64,000 nt of DNA from Geotrypetes seraphini (Eukaryota; Chordata; Amphibia; Gymnophiona; Dermophiidae): assembly GCF_902459505.1 (NCBI RefSeq), contig NC_047096.1, forward strand, positions 11,594,001 to 11,658,000, written 5' to 3'. The notes below the pieces were generated by a model, which worked only from the letters and a program-made list of their open reading frames with translations, searched no databases and was not told the DNA's origin. Made by a program: the position numbers and the translations under genes. The stretch's first letter is position 1, and the number at the start of each line of letters is the position of its first letter. This document shows, in pieces, positions 53,601-63,790 of the stretch.

Positions 53601-56600
53601 TAGTGTACCCATGGCAGATTTCAGGTGTGCCCCAAGACACTGGCAAGGAGGAGAGGCGCCAGCACCAGCTGACTGCTTAAAGGACATGCCTCTCGCGGCG
53701 AGAGGCATGTCCTGTAAGCAGTCAACCGGCACCAACAACTCTCCTCCTCGCCGGCGTCTCTCCTTCGCTCCCCTCCTCCATGATCTCCCCACTGGCAAAT
53801 TGACAGGTTCAGGGTTGCGGTCAGAGGGTCTCCACGCATGCGCAGACATCCGCACTCTTCTGGATGCCTTCTGGCCGGGGCACCGTGTTTAGCGAGTCAT
53901 GGCGCCAAAACGTTTGTGGGTCTGAGAGATACCGGCTGGCGGTGGCTGCACAGGACCCTATCACACAGGGTGACATCATCCAACCACTGGTTCTCAGTCT
54001 CCATTTGTTGGTGGGAGAACATAAGCCCACGTGTCTAGAATGGGCTGGAGGGATGAAGAGGAACGAAAGCAAATCTAATCTAATACTTGGCTTTATATAC
54101 CGAGTCTTCATTCTAAGAAAGCTCGACCTGTTTTACAGTGGTTAACTTAAAAATATAAACCATAAAAGAAAAATTTCGAAGAGAATTAATTTCCGAAATG
54201 TTTAGTGAATAAAGTAGTTTTCAAAAGCTTACAAAAAAAATAGAAGAGAACCAGAGCTTCTTATAAGGAACGGAAGATCGTTCCAAAGTTGAGAAAACTT
54301 AAAAATCAAAGACTGGCCCAAAATTTTAACTCCTCTAATCCCTTTTCTGGAAGGAAGAGATAATTTATATTGTTGGTTGCCCCTCGCAAAAGAGAATCTG
54401 TAAAGACTCCAGGAGAAAGGAACTAGAAGAGTGAAGAGACCATAAAGAATTTTAAAAAATAACACAGGCACATTTAAACTGAACTCTAAAACAAACAGGA
54501 AGCCAACGAAGACTCTGAAGCAACGGTGACACGTGATCGAACTTGTATAGGCAATCTTTTTGCATTTTTTTTTGGGACATCAGTCCAAGCATCCAACCAT
54601 AGTCTGATATCCCAAGATTATAAAAATTATGTGCAATGGGGGAGGAAGGGGGGTCATCACAGACTAATACCACCCGTCCTTTGATGATGCGCTATGAATC
54701 CTTCTCTCGTTAATTGCCAGAGGTTGGGATTATTAAGAGAAGTCGTACTTTTTCCTGTGGATCCCAGTGAAGCTTCTTTAGGACCTCGACCCCATGGATC
54801 TCGCTGTGCAAAACCACTGTGGAAAAGAACACTGGAGAAAACTGTCAAGGAAACATTCAAAGCACTGAACAAGTTGCTTTCACTGTTCATGCGCCATTAA
54901 ATTATACCCAGAATTTCTGCTCACTTTAATCGTACTGTTGGAGAGATTTTTTAAAAATATTTGTTGTATTGTTTTTAAAAACTGTGTATATATCTTGTGA
55001 ACCGCTTAGGTTTAAGCGGGGTATAAGTTTTTAAATAAATAAATACCCCCCCCCCCTTTCTACAAAACCATAGCGCAGTTTTTAGTGCCTGCCAAGGCGG
55101 TAGCAGCCCAGACGCTCATTGAATTCCTAAGAGCATCAGAGCTGTTATCGCCTTAGCTGGCCCTGGTTTTGTAAAAGGGGGGGGGAAGGGGGGTTAAATC
55201 AAATAAATGTTTATTTTCCAGCTAATCTGGAGTTCTTCAAGGTTGGTAAAAGTCAGTCAAGCTGATATACAAAACCATTTAACTGAACAGAAACGGTTCC
55301 TGGATGGTTAAATAGCGTTTCTATTTATTTATTTAAAGCATTTGTAGGCTGCATCACCCACAGATCTGCGCAGATAACAATACAATAATCTTAAATTAAA
55401 CATAAGACATCAGGGACTCCTTTTACAAAGGCGCGCTAGCGTTTTTAGCCGATAAAAGCTATAAAAGGAGCCCCAAATCACTTAACAATAACATAAAACA
55501 AAAATTCAAAAAAAATCATCAAATATAATACTCACTAGCCACAAAATCATACAATCAAAACAGCAAGTGTTACAATAAAAATAAACTTCAAAGAATAACT
55601 CATTTAAAAGCTGAATAAAAATAAAAACGCCTTAAGGTGCTTTCTAAAGTGTAGAATGCCAGGAATATATCAAAAAGTAAGGCATTGTGAGGTAACAAAT
55701 GTATTCAATGGGCTCCACACTTTATTAAATGAACTACAATAAGGGTCATGTATCTCTCCTTGTCTTAGATTTCCTTACACATCCAGGGTGGGTGGGGGGA
55801 GGGAGGGAAATGTATTTTGAGGATTTAAATTACTTAATTACAATATTGTAATCACATCATATGTCTTATTGTATTAATAACTGGGAGAAGGATGGGAGAA
55901 AGTGATTGTTTTATGTATTACTTGTGTAGTTAATAGTGCATTTTATGCAGTATTTTATGTTCAATTAATTGTATTGCACTGTCGAAGTTTGAAAATCAAT
56001 AAAGATTTTTTTATTTTTTTTTAAAAAAAGGTAAGGCATTCCAGAAGCTAGCACCACCAACTTGGAACACGGCATCTCAAAAAACATCCAATCTAATGTG
56101 CTTAAAAGATGGAACATCAACCAAATGTTGTATCTGATGAACCCAGTCCTCTCCCACTGAACATTCCTGGTTAGAGGTTAACCGCTAACTGGCTATATCA
56201 CGCAACGTATCCAGCACCTAACTGAATAAGTTTAGCAGTCAAATAAAACCACACAAACAGCTGTCCTCTCTTTAACCGCTAAAAAATTAACCGGTTCACT
56301 TTTTAGTGGTTAAAAATTCCCCCCCAGATATTCAAAGTCAGTCACTGGAGATGGCACAACATTGGATATGCAGGTCTACTACTACTACTAATTTCAATAG
56401 CGCTGCCAGAAGTACGCAGTGCTGTACATTAAAACAGTCAAGAGACAGTGCCTGCTCAGTAGAGCTTACAATCTAATCAGACAAGCAGGGGATCAGGGAG
56501 TTTCTCAAGAATGGGTACTTTACATGCAAGTGGGGGTTAGGAGTTAAAAGCAACCTTGAAAAAGGTTTAATGCTGGCGGTGGTCGGCAAAAGCACTGCCT

Positions 56601-59600
56601 GCTAAATATTAGAAACATAGAAATAGACGGCAGATAAGGGCCACGGCCCATCCAGTCTGCCCACCCTAATGACCCTCCCCTACCTTTACCCTGTGAATAG
56701 ATCCCACGTGTCAATCCCATTTGGCCTTAAAATCAGGCACGCTGCTGGCCTCAATCAACCTGAGGCCTAGTATTTTCAGCTTGTGGCAACTTTCACTGGG
56801 TGAATTTACGGTTAACCGAAAAAGCCATATTCTCAGGCTTTCCTCACCCTCCAGTCCACCCCCAGCACTCATATTCTCTCCTAGCTGTTTCTAACACGGG
56901 GAGTCGCACTGAATGGCCCGCACTGCTCCTGACACTCACTGAGTTCCTATGAGCGTCGGGAGCAGCGCGAGCCATTCAGCGCGGCTCCCCGCGCTAGAAA
57001 CTGCTATCGCAGTTTCGTAAAAGAGGGGGGTTAGTTTCTTAATTTATATCCCGCCTCTCCCAAGGCGGGTCACAATAAAGTACCAGCAATCAAAAATCAC
57101 ATACATTACAAAAATATCAAACATCATAAAGCATTCCAATAATATAAAAACTGCATAAAAATCACAAAGAGGCTACCAGCGCCTCCCCTCAACACAGATC
57201 AGTTTAGGCCCCATATTTCATCCTACAGAAAAGATGTTTTTTCAACATTCTCTTAAAACTACACAAATTTGTTTGCCGTTGTATGTACTCTTGGGAGCTT
57301 ATTCCAATCCTGTGGGCCCACACACGAAAACATACTAGTTCTAGACACAGCCAAATCGCAATTGTTTCACTGCTGGAATGCGTAAGTCAGCGTGAGTCGC
57401 TGAACGCAACGCGTGCTGCGGCTCATATGGCAGAATGCTATCCATCAAATGCCTCGGCACCTGAATGTGAACACAAGGATACACCGTGACTAATAATTTG
57501 TAGAGAATTCAATATTCTAATTTCAACCAATACGACGCTACGTAGCATTCCGTCACATGATCACGCTTACTTAGTCGAAAAAGAGTTCGAACAATCTTGC
57601 TTAGCATTCACATCTCACTTCACATCCCGGCAGTCAGCTGCTCCCTTTCCTTACCTGCTGGTCAGTGCTGCTCTGGTGAGTACAAGAACGCAATTCACTG
57701 CAGGCCGCTTTGGTTTTTAAAAAAAATAACTTTATTAATTTTAGTGCAAGTTGCCCAGTTTAATACTACTACTTAGCTGGGGGGGGGGGGCTGAATTTGA
57801 TACGATGCTTTGCTCTAAGTGGTGCATATTTCACAGGAAGGATACTGCTCGCTGCACTGAACCAGCACCAGAGTAGAACCACGAGTCTGATCCAGAAGAT
57901 CTGCTTGCCGTGAATGTGCGGCTGCATCTTGTAAGAAAGGATGGTCTGAATGCTGATGTATAACGCTCCGAACCCGAAGCTTAGAATTCCTCCCAGCACG
58001 TGAACATAAATAAAAACAGTTTTCTGCAGATAACAGAGGTAAGAGGAAACATACGCAGGAAAAACAAAAAACAAGACGATGATTCTAAAGTTAAAAGCAT
58101 GTGAAAACTTGTCCAGTGTCATCACACTCAACCCAATGCAATTCACATTGCAAGATCACAAAAACAAAGCCACTCCTACACCTGGAACCTTAAACAATGA
58201 ATCTTGTTAGATAATACAGTCCCCAATATTCTGGCTTCCTTCCTGTCCAATGGTTTTACCCGTCAACATCCCATGCACTTCAGCTTTACCTTTCTTATTC
58301 AAACTGTCTTATCTTCTTCCCTTTGCTGCCTCCCTTCTTCTCCAGTGCTGTAGACAAACTCCTCCAGCCCCTCTCTATTTAGACAAAGGGCTAAATTCTA
58401 GAAAAATGGCTGGATTCTAGAAAAATGGCGCAGGCTGCATGTCAATCACACTTGGGCACGTGCTTGAAATATAGATGAGCTTTCTAGAAGCCTACGTGTC
58501 GGGTGCCTGACACGTAGGAGAGCATTTTAGAGGCCTACGTGTCGGGCACCTGGCACGTAGGCGAGCATTTTAGAGGCCTACGTGTCGGGTGCCTGAAACA
58601 TAGGCAAGCATTTCAGAAGCCTACGGATCGGGCACCTGACTCGTAGGCGAGCATTTTAGAGGCCTACGGGTCGGGCGCCTGACCCGTTGGCAAGCATTTT
58701 AGAGGTCTACGGGTCAGGCGCCCGACTCATAGGCGAGCATTTTAGAGGCCTATGGGTCGGGCGCCCGACACATAGGTGAGCATTTTAGAGGCCTACGGGT
58801 CGGGCGCCTGACACGTTGGCGAGCATTTTAGAGGCCTACGAGTTGGGCACCTGACACGTAGGCATTTTAGAGGCTTATGGGTCGGGCGCCTGACATGTAG
58901 GCGAGCATTTTAGAGGCATACAGGTCAGGCGCCTGACCCGTAGGCGAACATTTTAGAGGCCTATGTGTTGGGTGCCTAAGTTTTTGGAGAATCATACTTA
59001 GCGGCGCCAAGTCACACTACACACATAGAAACGCCCACTTAGATGTTAGGCACTGCTAAGCGCCATGCAATTGGTGCCTATTGCCCAATTAAAAATTTTT
59101 TCCCCCAATTTCTGAGGCTATTAAGGGTATTTTGCCAATTAAGTTAGGCACCCTTTATAGAATCAGCCCCAAACTGTCTTACCCCTTGCTCGCTCTTCTC
59201 TAGCTCTCCTCCCTCCTAGCCAAGTAGTGTAGACACTTTTCTCCTTTTCCTCTCTCTCTCTACCTCTTCCTGGCATTTCTCTCCGTCTTTCTGTCTTAGC
59301 TTCTAACTCTCCCATTTTTTTTCTGGCATGCATATGCTTTGCAAATGCAAACCAAATTGTTTTAATAATAATAATAACAGTTTATATACCGCAAGGCCGT
59401 AAAGTTCTATGCGGCTTACAATAGTTAAAAATACAACAATTGAATAAGGCTAAAAAGTTAAAAGACAATAACTAAAAAACCCTAAAAAATCTAATTATTA
59501 CATAATAAATTTTACAGATCAGTTACCTAAGTACTTCAAAAACAGTTATGTTTTTAGATGTCGTCTCCTAAATTCCCCATAAATATCAGTTTTCTAGTTA

Positions 59601-62600
59601 TTCTCCCCTCTGACGTCTCCATTTTATTTCTAACTCTCTAGGCCTTGCAAAGTACTTCCTGGAACATCTGTCTGAGAAATGCCTCATGCCACTGGGCTAG
59701 GCAAGGTGGAATCAAGATGCCCCTCGGGGAGTGAGGACGGGAGAGTATGCAGAAACTACTGAAATCAAAACCTCACGATTCGAGTTTATGAAAGGAAGGA
59801 GAAAGACGCTGGGAGAGGTGAAGAAAATTGGGAAAACAGGATTAATTGACGTTAAGATTTTATTGTCGCTTAAATGTACACTTCTCCCTCCGTATTCGCA
59901 GTTTCAGCAATTGCGGTTTCTAACTTGCTGGCTCCTCCCCCCAAATTACACCAGCTTGCATAGAGAAATCGCTGATTCCAAGCGTTTACAGAGAAAATCG
60001 CCGATTCCCGGCACTTTCTTCACCGTGCTTTGCCTCTCCTTCAGGAACAGGCCAGGTCTCCCACCATGTTATTCGCGGTTTCACCATATTCATGATGGTT
60101 TTTAATAGAAAACAGCAAATAACACATGAAAAAGTGGTTCACGGTTTTTTTGTATTCGCGGGTCTGTTAATCCCCTATCACAGCGAATACGGAGGGAGAA
60201 GTGTAGATTTAATAGAGAATAAACATCAGAATTTCAAATTAGTGTTTTCAAAAGTTACTTCAAATCTTTGTTAGGCAGCCTAGGCCCATGCCTAGAGCTA
60301 TGCATCCACAGAGCAACCTCTCTCTCCTGCTCCGCTACACATCTAAGTTTGGGGAAACCCCCTTAGATTACAAGCACTTTCCAGAAGGGACACTGAAGAA
60401 AAGGTGAATTATTTATATTTACACTTTATTAAATTAAAAAGAAAGATATAAGTATTGCATATAAGATATATAAGTACCACAAACCTGAAAATTGGCTACA
60501 ATACACAGGCCAAAACAGCTTATCATCCCCAGAGCAAGGCCAGTCTTGTTCCACCTTCTGATGGTGACTTCCAGAGGGATTAGTGCTTCAACTTGTTTAT
60601 AGCGAACAAACATGGTGACAACACCTGGAACAGAACAGATCATGGGAAGTAATATTCCTGTCTGTGGAAGGTGAGACAATCCGAAGACCAAAGGCTGGAG
60701 CCAGCAGGTGTCCTTTGGCACTTGCTGTTTTGCTTTTCAAAGGAAAACTGCTATTAGACAGGGCTGTAAATTATGAAAGTGTGGAAGGAAAGAGCTGAAT
60801 GATGATACAGCCTTTTATAAATTATTTTCCATTTTTCTGGCATTTCAGGGAACATCTTCATATCCAATCTAGTAAACATGGATGAAATATAGCCCAAAAT
60901 AATACTTATTAGCCATTTTCTTTCTAAACACCCCTGCCGCCGCAGAAGCAGCCGACATCTCCCGCCTCCCCATCACCTCCATCCCAGCAGCAACTGACAT
61001 TTCTTTCTGACCTCCCACCACCACTGCCGCAAACATTTCCCACCTCCTCCTGATAATCTGCTTTTCGTTACGAGTATTTGCTGCTGCTTCTCCCTAATCC
61101 CCAGTCTTTAGTCTCCGCCCGTTCCCATCGGTCGGATTTTCTACAGCTCTCCATTACAACTTTTCTACTCATCACCTTGAAGATGCCTGAATCATCAAAG
61201 AAATGCCTGGGATGCAGGAGAAGGATGAATGCACTGGATCCATGTGCCTATCCCACACCTTCTTGAATTCGGACACAGTCTCTTGTCTCCACCACCTCTT
61301 CCGGGAGACTCTTCCATACATCTACCACCCTTTCTGTAAAAAGTATTTCCTTAGAGTACTCCCAAGCCTCTTAACTTCATCCTATGCCCTCTCATTCCAG
61401 AGCTTCCTTTCTTATGAGACTCGACTCATGCGCTTTACGCCACATAGGTATTTAAACTGTCCCCCCCTCCTACAATAACACTTAGCCCCCCCTGCTCTTC
61501 CTCCTTCTCAATATCTTCCCTATTTCCCTATCTTCTACATCCTCTGTCAAGTTCGATTAAAAGCTGCAATTCTGTTAAATTGTTGTAAATCTGCTTGTCA
61601 ATGCGGATCCTTATCTAATTGATGTAAACCGCCTAGAACTCGCTGGGTAGGGCGGTATATAAGAATAAAATTATTATTATTATAATTTTTTTTTTTTAAT
61701 AAATATTTTTTATTCTTTTTTTAAATTCTTACATCAAGTGAAATACATGTAATACATTCAATTATGAAAAAACACTTGAAATTATTATTAAATGTTCTTA
61801 CAATGTGAATTAAATAAACCCTTTATCAGAATTTTATATCATATTAATATTACAATAGTTTTCCCTCCCTACCCCTTCTATATATTCTATACATGTGTTA
61901 TTATATCTGATCAGTAGAATAATTTGTCAATTTTATTATTATTATTATTATTAAACGCCTCTATCATATCTCCCCTCTCCCACCTTTCCTCCAAAGTATA
62001 CCTATTGAGATCTTTAAGTCTGTCCCCATACACCTTATGATGAAGACCACGCACCATTTTAGTAGCCTTCCTCTGGAGATCTATCCAGTTAAAATGTCAC
62101 TGATTATGCCCAGTTAATCCCAGACAAATGATTTAAATGACCAGGCGCTCTTTCTGGCCACTTCAATCATTTTGAATATCAATGCAACGGTTTTTTCACG
62201 CTAAGATCACCTAGAGCCTGATTTAGAAAGGATTTTCTCCTTCTCGTGAGCTTATAGAAAAACATCCAAACTAAACCTTAAGGGCCCAGATTTGAAGATG
62301 AGTAAAGTTGATCTAGGTGCCTTTTTAAAAAAAACAAAAAACAATTTATTCAAGAAACCAAGCAAAGAGCAATATAAACAGATACATCATTTCCATGTAA
62401 AAGAATCCAGCAAACCTAACAGATGCCACAGAGGTTAAACAATCAGAGTCCAGGTTTGGGTTCTTATAAACCAGACTCAGCCAAATAAAACGGTGACGCG
62501 TCAAAACCGCGTGAGACAATCGCGCGCAGACAAAGCCGGGCCGACAATCGAATGCAGGATATCAGCGCGCCGGATTTAAACTCAATTTGAAAGCGCTTTG

Positions 62601-63512
62601 AGGATGCTCCGAGGGGTGTGTGTGTGGGGGGAGGGGATTAACTTAGTAGTGTTGGCGCTGCTGTTGGAGGGGGGGCACTTTTTCCCTAAAAAATAGGGGA
62701 AAGGCCCGTTTCCTCAACCCCCCCAATGGCAGCGCCAACAATACTAAGTAAAGTGCGGTGGTTCCCCCCCCCCCATAACCCTCCCTTGGAGCGCTTTCAA
62801 ATTGAGTTTAAATCCAGCGCGCTGATGTCCTGCGTGCGATTGTTTTGCGCGGTTTTAACTATGAACCAATAAAACTACCCACTGAAATGCCTACCCCCTC
62901 CACCCTTCCCCAACCCCCCCCTACCTGACCTCAAGTAACAGGCAATAAGTGTACCGCTGGCTTCCGCAGTCTGTTTGCTACTCGACTCTTGATAGGTGCC
63001 TAACTTAATTATTTAAAAAGCGTAATCAGCGCCGATAGAAAGCAATTAGCACCCAAAAACTGGCTTAAAATGAAAATGAATGGGGTGGTAGGTGCCCAGT
63101 CCAAGGTGCCTACCAGAAAGTAGGTGTGGTTAGGGGCAGATCAAAGGAGGATCGTGGGTGCGTTTTGCGTGTCGGTGCCTGGTTAGGACTCAGGTGCCAG
63201 TATTTAGGTCAAGACAACCCTGGCATAATTAGGGTGCGCCTAAGATTCAGACGCCTACCGGAGCCTAAGTCGCGAGACTATAAACGGCGCCTTACCTTAA
63301 AGGTTGACGTGCACTATGCGCCGCGTCCCTCGGCACCTACGTTTTAGACGCCATTTATAGACTGGGGTCCCAGCTGCCCATGTCAACTGCACGACTAAAG
63401 CAGATTAAAGCACCGTTTCTCAAGCCCTGAAAACTGATCCTTACCTAAGAAAGCGGAAATGGTTAACATAACCCCAAACAGGCATCTCTCCGGAGCTATT
63501 GATCCTGTGTCA
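47584..63512 (-). CDS. DRAM2: DRAM2, six C-terminal coding exons (5' end outside window)
   Basis: DRAM2 is a six-pass lysosomal membrane protein that promotes autophagy; human mutations cause retinal dystrophy. Joining, in transcript order, 63512-63445, 60624-60485, 58023-57846, 54831-54749, 48933-48841 and 47694-47584 gives about 223 residues without a stop. With the ~43 N-terminal residues encoded beyond 64000, the total equals the 266 of human DRAM2. Landmarks are [63 protein letters not shown] and TYIRDFQ. The HGKQ-FWIRL block separates it from DRAM1. The gene looks intact. It converges with CD53, as in other vertebrates. Confidence 0.95.
47756..47850 (+). mobile_element. hAT-like terminal fragment
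   Basis: CAGGCTTGTCCAACCTATGG is a hAT-type terminus; no partner end found. Confidence 0.45.
48010..48360 (-). mobile_element. CR1-type LINE, ORF2 C-terminal region
   Basis: The minus strand reads [20 protein letters not shown] and [10 protein letters not shown], the CR1 C-terminus before the tail. Confidence 0.8.
48427..48619. mobile_element. Palindromic hAT-type MITE
   Basis: TAGTTTCCAAACCTGTCC and GGAACAGGTTTGGGAACCAC face each other; the middle CAGGATATCTGCAATG is mirrored by TTGTAAATATCCTGA. Confidence 0.8.
48841..48933 (-). CDS. DRAM2: DRAM2 exon: fifth/sixth membrane segment region
   Basis: Acceptor TTGTTCCAG, 31 codons [20 protein letters not shown] ... TYIRDFQ, donor GTAAGG. Phase 0 on both sides, as in human (GYVLHMITTAAEWSMSFSF). 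Confidence 0.96.
49450..49740 (+). mobile_element. L2-type 3' end followed by a MITE fragment
   Basis: The + frame [17 protein letters not shown], then GTTAACCGCATTGAACTAAC (to 49620). A piece with GCGCTAAACGCCAGCGC and AGTAAAAGGACCCC (49645-49740) is one arm of a palindromic MITE. Confidence 0.65.
49785..50440 (-). mobile_element. CR1 LINE, ORF2 C-terminus and 3' end
   Basis: The minus frame from 50399 to 50031 contains [37 protein letters not shown] and [16 protein letters not shown], the textbook CR1 C-terminal order. The tail AAGAACTTCCATCTCTGG is at 49790. Stops separate it from the last segment. Confidence 0.93.
50534..50765 (-). ncRNA. Hammerhead-like motifs, degenerate
   Basis: At 50717-50763 (minus): CTGAAGC, a stem II-like stretch, GAAA, CGTACATG, TC, matching the 22115 copy in stem III. 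At 50540-50572: CCGATGA with GAAAA. Cores depart from consensus, so I rate both as decayed relatives. Confidence 0.35.
50800..51085. mobile_element. Palindromic DNA element, GGTGCCT ends
   Basis: AGGTGCCTTAAATTTAGG, GGGATGCCTACGG and GCATCCATAGGTATCC, ending GGCACCTGTATTTT: inverted arms with loop near 50930. Related text at 58386-59170 and 62990-63380. Confidence 0.55.
51515..51690 (-). mobile_element. CR1-type 3'-end retroposon
   Basis: AATGACGGCAGAAAAGGGCC at 51530 and GTCTGCCCACTCTAATGACC as in the copies at 25315 and 56609. Confidence 0.8.
51805..52125 (+). pseudogene. C2H2 zinc-finger gene fragment
   Basis: Three successive fingers share [12 protein letters not shown] and a TGEKPF-like linker ([15 protein letters not shown]). 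Finger 1 keeps CxxC and HxxxH (HLRIH). Finger 2 has an enlarged His spacing after a small internal duplication. In finger 3 the second half is lost, and a stop follows soon after. No KRAB box or splice sites lie upstream, so this looks like a stray piece of a tandem zinc-finger gene in a DRAM2 intron. Confidence 0.8.
52300..52490 (+). mobile_element. L2-type LINE 3' end
   Basis: TTAATCTTTGTAAACCGCAT and AGAACTTCAGTAAG, with the preceding C-terminal coding debris. Confidence 0.65.
52660..52885 (-). ncRNA. Strongly decayed hammerhead-like motifs
   Basis: Minus strand 52880-52828: TTGAAAA ... GGGTGAAACGTTGG; and 52713-52675: CCGATGA ... GAAAA. Only the outline of the other copies is left. Confidence 0.25.
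53565..53720. mobile_element. hAT-like fragment with small perfect hairpin
   Basis: CAGTGTATTGGAAACTGTGT is a hAT-type end; at 53684-53715 GGACATGCCTCTCGC and GCGAGAGGCATGTCC form a perfect stem. Confidence 0.5.
54060..54645 (-). mobile_element. L2-type LINE, ORF2 C-terminus
   Basis: The minus frame near 54590-54490 gives [20 protein letters not shown]; further on [19 protein letters not shown] and [14 protein letters not shown]. The tail is at about 54080. At least one frameshift. Confidence 0.82.
54749..54831 (-). CDS. DRAM2: DRAM2 exon with paired acceptor sites
   Basis: The 83-bp exon completes a split Met codon and reads [20 protein letters not shown] then HWDPQEK, aligned to human LTCSSVLHSGNF ... 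KLHWNPEDK. A stronger-looking acceptor (CTTGACAG) lies 10 bp upstream but would shift the frame, so TTTTCTCCAG at 54832 is chosen. The donor GTACGA is weak. Confidence 0.88.
54905..55190. mobile_element. L2 3' tail followed by a palindromic MITE
   Basis: GAACCGCTTAGGTTTAAGCG and (AAAT)n end at 55045. CTTTCTACAAAACCATAGCG to CCCTGGTTTTGTAAAAG (55058-55180) is an inverted-repeat MITE. Confidence 0.65.
55320..56340 (-). mobile_element. LINE 3' region interrupted by an L1 tail
   Basis: (TTTA)n with GCATTTGTAGGCTGCATC begins an L2-like 3' end. The segment GGCATTCCAGAAGCTAGCACC at 56035 continues it after the insertion 55687-56022. Confidence 0.6.
55687..56022 (+). mobile_element. 5'-truncated L1 3' UTR
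   Basis: Flanked by AAAAAGTAAGGCATT (55672-55686) and AAAAGGTAAGGCATT (to 56040). Contains a G-rich block at 55790 and ends AATCAATAAAG plus A/T run, as in other L1 tails here. Confidence 0.8.
56380..56600 (-). mobile_element. LINE 3' end with (TAC)n tail
   Basis: ACTACTACTACTAATTTC, AATAGCGCTGCCAGAAG and GAGCTTACAATCTAATC, the same family as 18967. Confidence 0.75.
56609..56775 (-). mobile_element. CR1-type 3'-end retroposon
   Basis: TAGAAACATAGAAATAGACG, GGCCACGGCCCATCC and TCTGCCCACCCTAATGACC. Confidence 0.8.
56890..57030. mobile_element. Palindromic MITE
   Basis: GGGGAGTCGCACTGAATGGC mirrored by GCCATTCAGCGCGGCTCCC, then GTTTCGTAAAAGAGGGG. Confidence 0.65.
57035..57480 (-). mobile_element. 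L2-like LINE 3' end
   Basis: ATATCCCGCCTCTCCCAAGG and GGCGGGTCACAATAAAG tail at 57046, coding debris (GAGCTTATTCCAATCC) upstream on the minus strand. Confidence 0.6.
57846..58023 (-). CDS. DRAM2: DRAM2 exon: third and fourth membrane segments
   Basis: Acceptor TTATCTGCAG, 59 codons plus one base: [19 protein letters not shown] ... [18 protein letters not shown] ... WFSAAS, donor GTATCC (phase 1). The most diagnostic DRAM2 exon; the human counterpart reads HVSGAVLTFGMG ... IHGKQVFWIRL. Confidence 0.97.
58386..59170. mobile_element. DNA element expanded by a 43-bp minisatellite
   Basis: The outer sequences GGGCTAAATTCTAGAAAA and CCCTTTATAGAATCAGCCCC are inverted ends. Between them the array 58491-58975 occupies most of the length. 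Confidence 0.65.
58491..58975. repeat. 43-bp minisatellite, about 11-12 units, each a hairpin
   Basis: CCTACGTGTCGGG starts at 58491, 58534, 58577, 58620 and 58663 and on in 43-bp steps. Each unit has CCTACGTGTCGGG and CCTGACACGTAGG as inverted halves, then CGAGCATTTTAGAGG. One unit near 58860 is shortened. Confidence 0.92.
59365..59590 (-). mobile_element. L2-type LINE 3' end
   Basis: (AAT)n, TATACCGCAAGGCCG, TTCTATGCGGCTTACAATAG; truncated at 59590. Confidence 0.75.
59879..60203. mobile_element. Tigger/pogo-like MITE with TA duplication
   Basis: Inverted ends CACTTCTCCCTCCGTATTCG and its complement at 60184-60203, bounded by TA (59877-59878, 60204-60205). No transposase. The frame crossing its left end has no meaning. 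Confidence 0.85.
60485..60624 (-). CDS. DRAM2: DRAM2 exon: FVRYKQ loop and second membrane segment
   Basis: Acceptor CTGTTCCAG, 140 bp: [20 protein letters not shown] ... [15 protein letters not shown] ... CIVANFQ, donor GTTTGT (phase 0). Joins in frame to the 63445 exon through a split Gly codon. Confidence 0.97.
61260..61460 (-). mobile_element. CR1-type LINE fragment
   Basis: CACCACCTCTTCCGGGAGAC and CCACCCTTTCTGTAAAAAG as in 2930-3290; further CR1 text (CATATCTCCCCTCTCCCACC) follows at 61955-62100. Confidence 0.75.
61560..61950. mobile_element. L2 tail (+) followed by an L1 3' end (-)
   Basis: GTAAACCGCCTAGAACTCGC and GGGCGGTATATAAGAATAAA (to 61682); then a T run at 61686 and AT-rich L1 3' UTR on the minus strand to about 61950, including CCCTCCCTACCCC. 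Confidence 0.65.
61955..62100 (-). mobile_element. CR1-type LINE fragment
   Basis: The complement encodes the RWRGDMIE-like stretch upstream of the C-terminal block found at 50100. Confidence 0.6.
62492..62867. mobile_element. GC-rich palindromic MITE, diverged copy
   Basis: Starts GGTGACGCGTCAAAACC, ends CTATGAACC; AATAAAAC on both sides (62484-62491, 62868-62875). Inner arms GCGCTTTCAAATTGAG mirrored at 62575; same architecture as 14790 and 25700 but a different subfamily. Confidence 0.8.
62990..63380. mobile_element. DNA element related to 58386
   Basis: Repeated GGTGCCTA/TAGGCACC-type text and an end TTTATAGACTGGGGTCC. The open frame at 63126-63347 is not supported as a gene. Confidence 0.4.
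63445..63512 (-). CDS. DRAM2: DRAM2 exon: DTG motif (first exon in window)
   Basis: Acceptor TTTCTAG, 68 bp: [20 protein letters not shown] then FL and a split codon, donor GTAAGG. Human: [20 protein letters not shown]. The upstream coding exon must lie beyond 64000. Confidence 0.95.
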
Positions 63513-63790
63513 CTAGAAACAAACAAACAAAAAAACAACATAGTGAACGTGTGAGCATGGCTGCCTTGCTCCTGTCACTGCTAATCACACCACTTTATTC
63601 TGTGCACAGAAGAACTTCATCCCTCGCTGAACTTCGTCTCATGTGAAATCATCTTGCTGTCCCATGTTAATACACACCTCAGAAAAGGACAGTGCAAAGC
63701 TAAAGATCAGCTACAAAATTATATTTTTTGTGATGTTTTAAATTCCACTACGGAGCGTGCACAATGTTATAAGGAAAGGACCGTGTACAC

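Noticed and set aside
63126-63347. 73-codon + strand open frame
   Set aside because: Lies wholly within a repeated DNA element related to 58386-59170.
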